8,802 nucleotides of DNA from an uncultured Oscillospiraceae bacterium (GTDB taxonomy: Bacteria > Bacillota > Clostridia > Oscillospirales > Oscillospiraceae), in contig CALWWS010000064.1 in the NCBI GenBank assembly GCA_944385305.1, positions 1 through 8,802 on the forward strand. Reading direction: 5' to 3'. Each line of letters starts with the position of its first letter. Position 1 is the stretch's first letter. The notes beneath the pieces are model-generated. The model was not told the DNA's origin. It saw only the letters and a program-made list of their open reading frames with translations, and made no database searches. Made by a program: the position numbers and the translations under genes. Below are positions 6,645 to 8,802 of the stretch, piece after piece.

Positions 6645-7403
6645 TTACTGGAGGCCCGCCTTCTCACCCCGGTGGGACTTCAGGCTCTTCTTCCGGCCGG
6701 CCTTGTCCCCGATGCGCCGATCCAGGCGCAGGGAGGTGCGGGTGCCCACCGACTGGATGATCTGCACCAGGACGACCAGCAGGATCACCGCGCCGTACTC
6801 GATGATGAGCTTTTTCCGGTAGTAGCCGTAGTTGATGGCGGTGGCGCCCAGACCGGCGCCGCCCAGGATGCCCGCCATGGCCCCGTAGCTGAGGATGGTG
6901 ATGGCCACGGTGGTGGCCCCGGTGATGAGGGAGGGCCGCGCCTCGGGGAGGAGCACCTTGCGCACAATCTGGAAGGGGGAGGCGCCCATGGCCTGGGCGG
7001 CCTCCAGCACCCCCCGATCCACCTCCCGCAGGGAGGACTCCACCATCCGGGCCACGAAGGGGAAGGCGGCGATAACCAGGGGGAGGATGAGGGCGGTGGT
7101 GCCCACGCTGGTGCCGATAATCAGCCGGGAGAGGGGGATGACCAGGATCATCAGGATGAGGAAGGGCACCGAGCGCAGGATGTTGATGATAAAGTTAATC
7201 ACCTTCATCAGGGGCGCGGGCAGGGGACGCACCCCGTCCGCCTCGCCGGTGACCAGCAAAATGCCCAGGGGCAGGCCGATGACGTAGGAGAAAACCGTGG
7301 CGAGAATGGTGGAGTACAGGGTGGCCCAGATGTCGCTGGGCAGGTTGTTCCACAGGATGGAAAACTGCTCCTGCACATCGGGGTTCTGGAAAAAGCTAAG
7401 CAT
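6645..7403 (-). CDS. metI: methionine ABC transporter permease MetI
   Basis: This 252-residue integral membrane subunit forms the methionine channel as a dimer with two MetN ATPases. Five membrane segments are visible: about 26-50, 68-95, 100-120, 160-181 and 200-219. The EAA coupling motif (134-153, EAAQAMGASPFQIVRKVLLP) is the cytoplasmic loop that docks on MetN. Other family marks are LRSVPFLILMILVIPLSRLIIG and ILSYGAMAGILGGAGLG. The start ATG overlaps the end of metN by 8 bases (7396-7403), with GGAGGAGGT 11 bases upstream inside metN, so translation of the two is probably coupled. After the last membrane segment there is a basic tail (about 224-252, R/K-rich) that makes it roughly 30 residues longer than the 217-residue E. 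coli protein. Confident as D-methionine/L-methionine-type permease from motifs plus operon. Confidence 0.95.
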   Translation of the reverse strand: MLSFFQNPDVQEQFSILWNNLPSDIWATLYSTILATVFSYVIGLPLGILLVTGEADGVRPLPAPLMKVINFIINILRSVPFLILMILVIPLSRLIIGTSVGTTALILPLVIAAFPFVARMVESSLREVDRGVLEAAQAMGASPFQIVRKVLLPEARPSLITGATTVAITILSYGAMAGILGGAGLGATAINYGYYRKKLIIEYGAVILLVVLVQIIQSVGTRTSLRLDRRIGDKAGRKKSLKSHRGEKAGLQ

Positions 7404-8427
7404 GGTAGTCGGGCACCTCCTCCACAGTTACGTCCTTCTGGGCGCGCAGATAGCTGATAGCCTTGGCGGCCTCTCCCGGGTCGTCGGGCAGGCCCAGCAG
7501 GATGTAGCCGAAGGCCTTGCCGTCCACATTCCGGGTCTCCGCCCCCAGGATGTTGGCCTTCACCCCGCAGTCGATGGCAAGGCAGGCGATGAGGGGCTGG
7601 TAGGCGGTGCCCCCGTTGAATACCACCCGTACAATGTGGCTGCCGGGGAGCTGATGGGTGATCTGTACCCCCTCGGGGTAGACCAGGCGGCGGCCCGCCT
7701 CGGTCTGGGGGTTGGAGAAGACCTGCTCCACCGTGCCTGTCTCCGCCACCTGGCCGTGCTCCAGGATGGCCACCTTGGTGCAGATCTCCTCCACCACCGC
7801 CATCTCGTGGGTGATGACCACCACGGTGATGCCCAGGCGGCGGTTGATGTCCCGGATGAGGCGGAGGATGGAGCGGGTGGTGGTGGGGTCCAGGGCGGAG
7901 GTGGCCTCGTCGCACAGCAGGATCTGGGGGTCGGAGGCCAGGGCCCGGGCGATGGCGATGCGCTGCTTCTGCCCGCCGGAGAGCTGGGCGGGGGAGGCGT
8001 TGGCCTTGTCGGGGAGATCCACAATCTCCAGAAGCTGCAGGGCCCGCTTGCGGGGCTTGTCCTTGGGCACCCCGGCGATCTCCATGGGGAAGCAGATATT
8101 CTTCAGGCAGGTGCGCTGCATGAGCAGGTTGAACTGCTGAAAGATCATGCTGATGGAGCGCCTGGCCTGGCGCAGCTGGGCGGGGGTCATCTCACACAGG
8201 TCCCGGGGCCCGTCCCCCTCGCCGGTGAGGCCCTCCACCAGCACGCTGCCCTGGGTGGGCCGCTCCAGCAGGTTGATGCACCGCACCAGGGTGGACTTGC
8301 CCGCGCCGCTCATGCCCACAATGCCGAAGATATCCCCCTTCTCAATGGTCAGGTTGATATCGTGCAGGGCGGTGAAGTCCCCGTCGGAGGTGGGGAATAC
8401 CTTTGAGACATGCCGCAACTCAATCAA
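7396..8427 (-). CDS. metN: methionine ABC transporter ATP-binding protein MetN, TTG start
   Basis: This ATPase powers methionine import with MetI and MetQ. Read from the TTG at 8427 it gives MIELRHVSKVF and 343 residues, the exact length of E. coli MetN. Motifs: Walker A GMSGAGKST (38-46), Q-loop Q97 in IFQQFNLL, signature LSGGQKQR (149-156), Walker B ILLCDE (169-174), D-loop SALD (177-180) and switch His207 in ITHEM. The MetN hallmark NLLERPTQGSVLV is at 52-64. A C-terminal NIL domain (about 258-340, HIVRVVFNGGTAYQPLIACL onward) is where methionine binds to inhibit transport in the E. coli protein. The reading frame stays open to the window edge, but the promoter at 8504-8532 lies within that extension. 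The ribosome site AAGGAG is 9 bases before TTG 8427 and only 3 before TTG 8433. Confidence 0.96.
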   Translation of the reverse strand: MIELRHVSKVFPTSDGDFTALHDINLTIEKGDIFGIVGMSGAGKSTLVRCINLLERPTQGSVLVEGLTGEGDGPRDLCEMTPAQLRQARRSISMIFQQFNLLMQRTCLKNICFPMEIAGVPKDKPRKRALQLLEIVDLPDKANASPAQLSGGQKQRIAIARALASDPQILLCDEATSALDPTTTRSILRLIRDINRRLGITVVVITHEMAVVEEICTKVAILEHGQVAETGTVEQVFSNPQTEAGRRLVYPEGVQITHQLPGSHIVRVVFNGGTAYQPLIACLAIDCGVKANILGAETRNVDGKAFGYILLGLPDDPGEAAKAISYLRAQKDVTVEEVPDYHA

Positions 8428-8436
8428 TGCCAAGCT

Positions 8437-8442
8437 CTCCTT
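8437..8442 (-). promoter_or_regulatory. ribosome binding site selecting the metN TTG start
   Basis: Minus-strand AAGGAG lies 9 bases before the TTG at 8427, which begins the conserved M-I-E-L N-terminus. The alternative TTG at 8433 would be only 3 bases away and would add two residues. No ATG or GTG lies in a suitable position. Confidence 0.75.
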
Positions 8443-8445
8443 TGC

Positions 8446-8484
8446 CCGAAATGCCCCCAAAAAGGGCTGTTTCGGCCTTTTTTT
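8446..8484 (-). promoter_or_regulatory. metN leader with two mutually exclusive hairpins
   Basis: In the leader of about 70 bases one fold pairs CCGAAA-CA-GCCC with GGGC-A-TTTCGG (8446-8451 and 8453-8456 with 8464-8467 and 8470-8475). A competing fold pairs 8459-8465 (AAAAAGG on the plus strand) with 8476-8482 (CCTTTTT) and shares bases with the first. Either sits just before the ribosome site. It does not match the SAM-I, T-box or other riboswitch cores I know; regulation by switching is inferred. Confidence 0.4.
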
Positions 8485-8503
8485 CCCTTTCCATACAGAT
8501 GAA

Positions 8504-8532
8504 ATTGTATGACAGAACGGGTGGGATGTCAA
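8504..8532 (-). promoter_or_regulatory. strong sigma-A promoter of metNIQ
   Basis: On the minus strand a perfect TTGACA (8527-8532) and TACAAT (8504-8509) are 17 bases apart. The RNA start should be near 8497, giving a leader of about 70 bases. An 12-bp inverted repeat ends 9 bases upstream of the -35 box. Confidence 0.92.
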
Positions 8533-8541
8533 GCGCACGCT

Positions 8542-8567
8542 TCTCAAAAATGCAAGCATTTTTGAGA
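8542..8567. repeat. 12-bp perfect palindrome upstream of the metN promoter
   Basis: TCTCAAAAATGC (8542-8553), two bases, then its exact reverse complement GCATTTTTGAGA (8556-8567). It sits just upstream of the -35 box with no T-tract after the stem on either strand. It could be an operator, or one of the hairpins of the palindromic block that follows. Confidence 0.8.
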
Positions 8568-8574
8568 GGGGATG

Positions 8575-8634
8575 CAGCCCGCTGCGCGCATAATTTGTCC
8601 TGCGTGGGAGGACAAATTCCACACTAGCGGGCTG
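8575..8634. repeat. nested two-level palindrome in intergenic DNA
   Basis: Outer arms CAGCCCGCT (8575-8583) and AGCGGGCTG (8626-8634) are exact reverse complements, as are inner arms AATTTGTCC (8592-8600) and GGACAAATT (8610-8618). The inner loop is 9 bases and the unpaired segments between levels are 8 and 7 bases. The arms differ sharply in base composition. I do not recognise the element. Confidence 0.75.
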
Positions 8635-8640
8635 AGAAGT

Positions 8641-8673
8641 GTTTTTTCCAACGCACATGTCGCCGGAAAAAAC
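8641..8673. repeat. inverted repeat GTTTTTTCC / GGAAAAAAC
   Basis: Nine-base exact arms (8641-8649, 8665-8673) enclose a 15-base loop. The right arm can alternatively pair over 8 bases with TTTTTCCG at 8717-8724, enclosing the hairpin at 8686-8705, so the stretch 8641-8724 can fold in more than one way. Confidence 0.6.
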
Positions 8674-8685
8674 AGATTTAATTTT

Positions 8686-8705
8686 TTCGTGTCTGCGGAC
8701 ACGAA
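8686..8705. repeat. 8-bp hairpin with TGCG loop
   Basis: TTCGTGTC (8686-8693) and GACACGAA (8698-8705) pair exactly around a four-base loop. There is no downstream T-tract in either direction, so it is not a classical terminator. Confidence 0.6.
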
Positions 8706-8732
8706 CTCTGCGAGGCTTTTTCCGCTGTTTGA

Positions 8733-8759
8733 AAGCCGCCGCCCGGCGGGCGGCGGCTT
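8733..8759 (-). terminator. GC-rich hairpin, probable terminator of the gene beyond the right edge
   Basis: A perfect 12-bp stem (8733-8744 with 8748-8759, core AGCCGCCGCCC) has a 3-base loop. On the minus strand it is followed only by TTTC, so the T-tail is short. Its position a few bases after the putative stop at 8765 supports a terminator role. Confidence 0.5.
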
Positions 8760-8764
8760 GGGGA

Positions 8765-8802
8765 TTATCCGTGTTCGCAGGCGCAGCCCTCGCAGCAGCC
8801 GG
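8765..8802 (-). CDS. possible Cys-rich C-terminal tail of an unidentified protein
   Basis: Entering from the right edge on the minus strand, one frame reads G-C-C-E-G-C-A-C-E-H-G and then TAA (8765-8767), directly followed by a GC-rich hairpin. Four Cys and one His in eleven residues look like a metal-binding or redox tail. The fragment is far too short to name a family, and the other two frames cannot be excluded, one of them being open through into metN. This call rests on the stop-plus-hairpin arrangement and the composition. Confidence 0.3.
   Translation of the reverse strand, partial: GCCEGCACEHG

Noticed and set aside
5351..8406. Long plus-strand open frames opposite cysK, metQ, metI and metN
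   Set aside because: Gly/His/Val/Leu-rich shadows of GC-rich codons, with no recognisable domains; the minus-strand genes explain the DNA fully.
8459..8484. Plus-strand intrinsic terminator (AAAAAGGGC ... GGCC followed by seven T)
   Set aside because: It looks terminator-like on the plus strand, but no plus-strand gene runs into it; it is better explained as part of the metN leader structure.
8428..8658. Long N-terminal extension of MetN from an ATG at 8658, in a frame open to the window edge
   Set aside because: It would include the promoter (8504-8532), leader and hairpins. Its sequence is unlike any ABC ATPase N-terminus, and the TTG at 8427 gives the exact MetN start and length with a good ribosome site.
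8541..8760. CRISPR array or insertion sequence
   Set aside because: The inverted repeats are all different from each other, there are no regularly spaced identical direct repeats, and no transposase frame or matching terminal repeats were seen.
8428..8802. SAM-I (S-box), SAM-II/III or T-box element ahead of metN
   Set aside because: None of the conserved core strings were found on the minus strand, and the promoter position leaves only about 70 bases of leader.

Overview
The window is about 8.8 kb of GC-rich, gene-dense bacterial DNA. Strong AGGAGG-type ribosome binding sites, a lipoprotein MetQ, a clostridial-style second EF-G and Cys-zinc anti-sigma architecture all point to a high-GC member of the Clostridia, most plausibly an Oscillospiraceae gut bacterium (Flavonifractor/Lawsonibacter-like). 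That placement is inferred from gene content and base composition; no search was run.

Left part, plus strand (1-2377): the 3' two thirds of a tRNA-dihydrouridine synthase (dusB), then an ECF sigma factor (677-1273) and its membrane-anchored, zinc-binding anti-sigma factor (1320-2333), closed by a perfect 9-bp intrinsic terminator. Sigma and anti-sigma form a typical envelope-signal switch. dusB lies 31 bp upstream and may be co-transcribed.

Middle, plus strand (2410-4588): a consensus sigma-A promoter drives a stand-alone EF-G paralogue (692 aa). It carries DTPGY instead of DTPGH and SKTD instead of NKxD in the GTPase domain. A 20-bp convergent terminator separates it from the next block.

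Right part, minus strand (8534 down to 4651): a sulfur amino acid block. A near-consensus promoter (TTGACA-17-TACAAT) drives metN-metI-metQ, a complete methionine ABC importer: ATPase with NIL domain starting at TTG, permease, and lipoprotein receptor. An intercistronic hairpin lies between metI and metQ, and a terminator follows metQ. cysK (cysteine synthase) comes next with its own promoter and a direct repeat over the -35 region. No SAM or T-box riboswitch is recognisable before metN. Its short leader can instead form two mutually exclusive hairpins.

Right edge (8534-8802): a non-coding stretch of about 230 bp that is unusually dense in inverted repeats, including a nested two-level palindrome. 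It is followed by what may be the Cys-rich C-terminal tail of another minus-strand gene. This palindromic block is the least explained part of the window. No phage, IS, CRISPR or defence system was seen, and the rest is ordinary core-type gene content.
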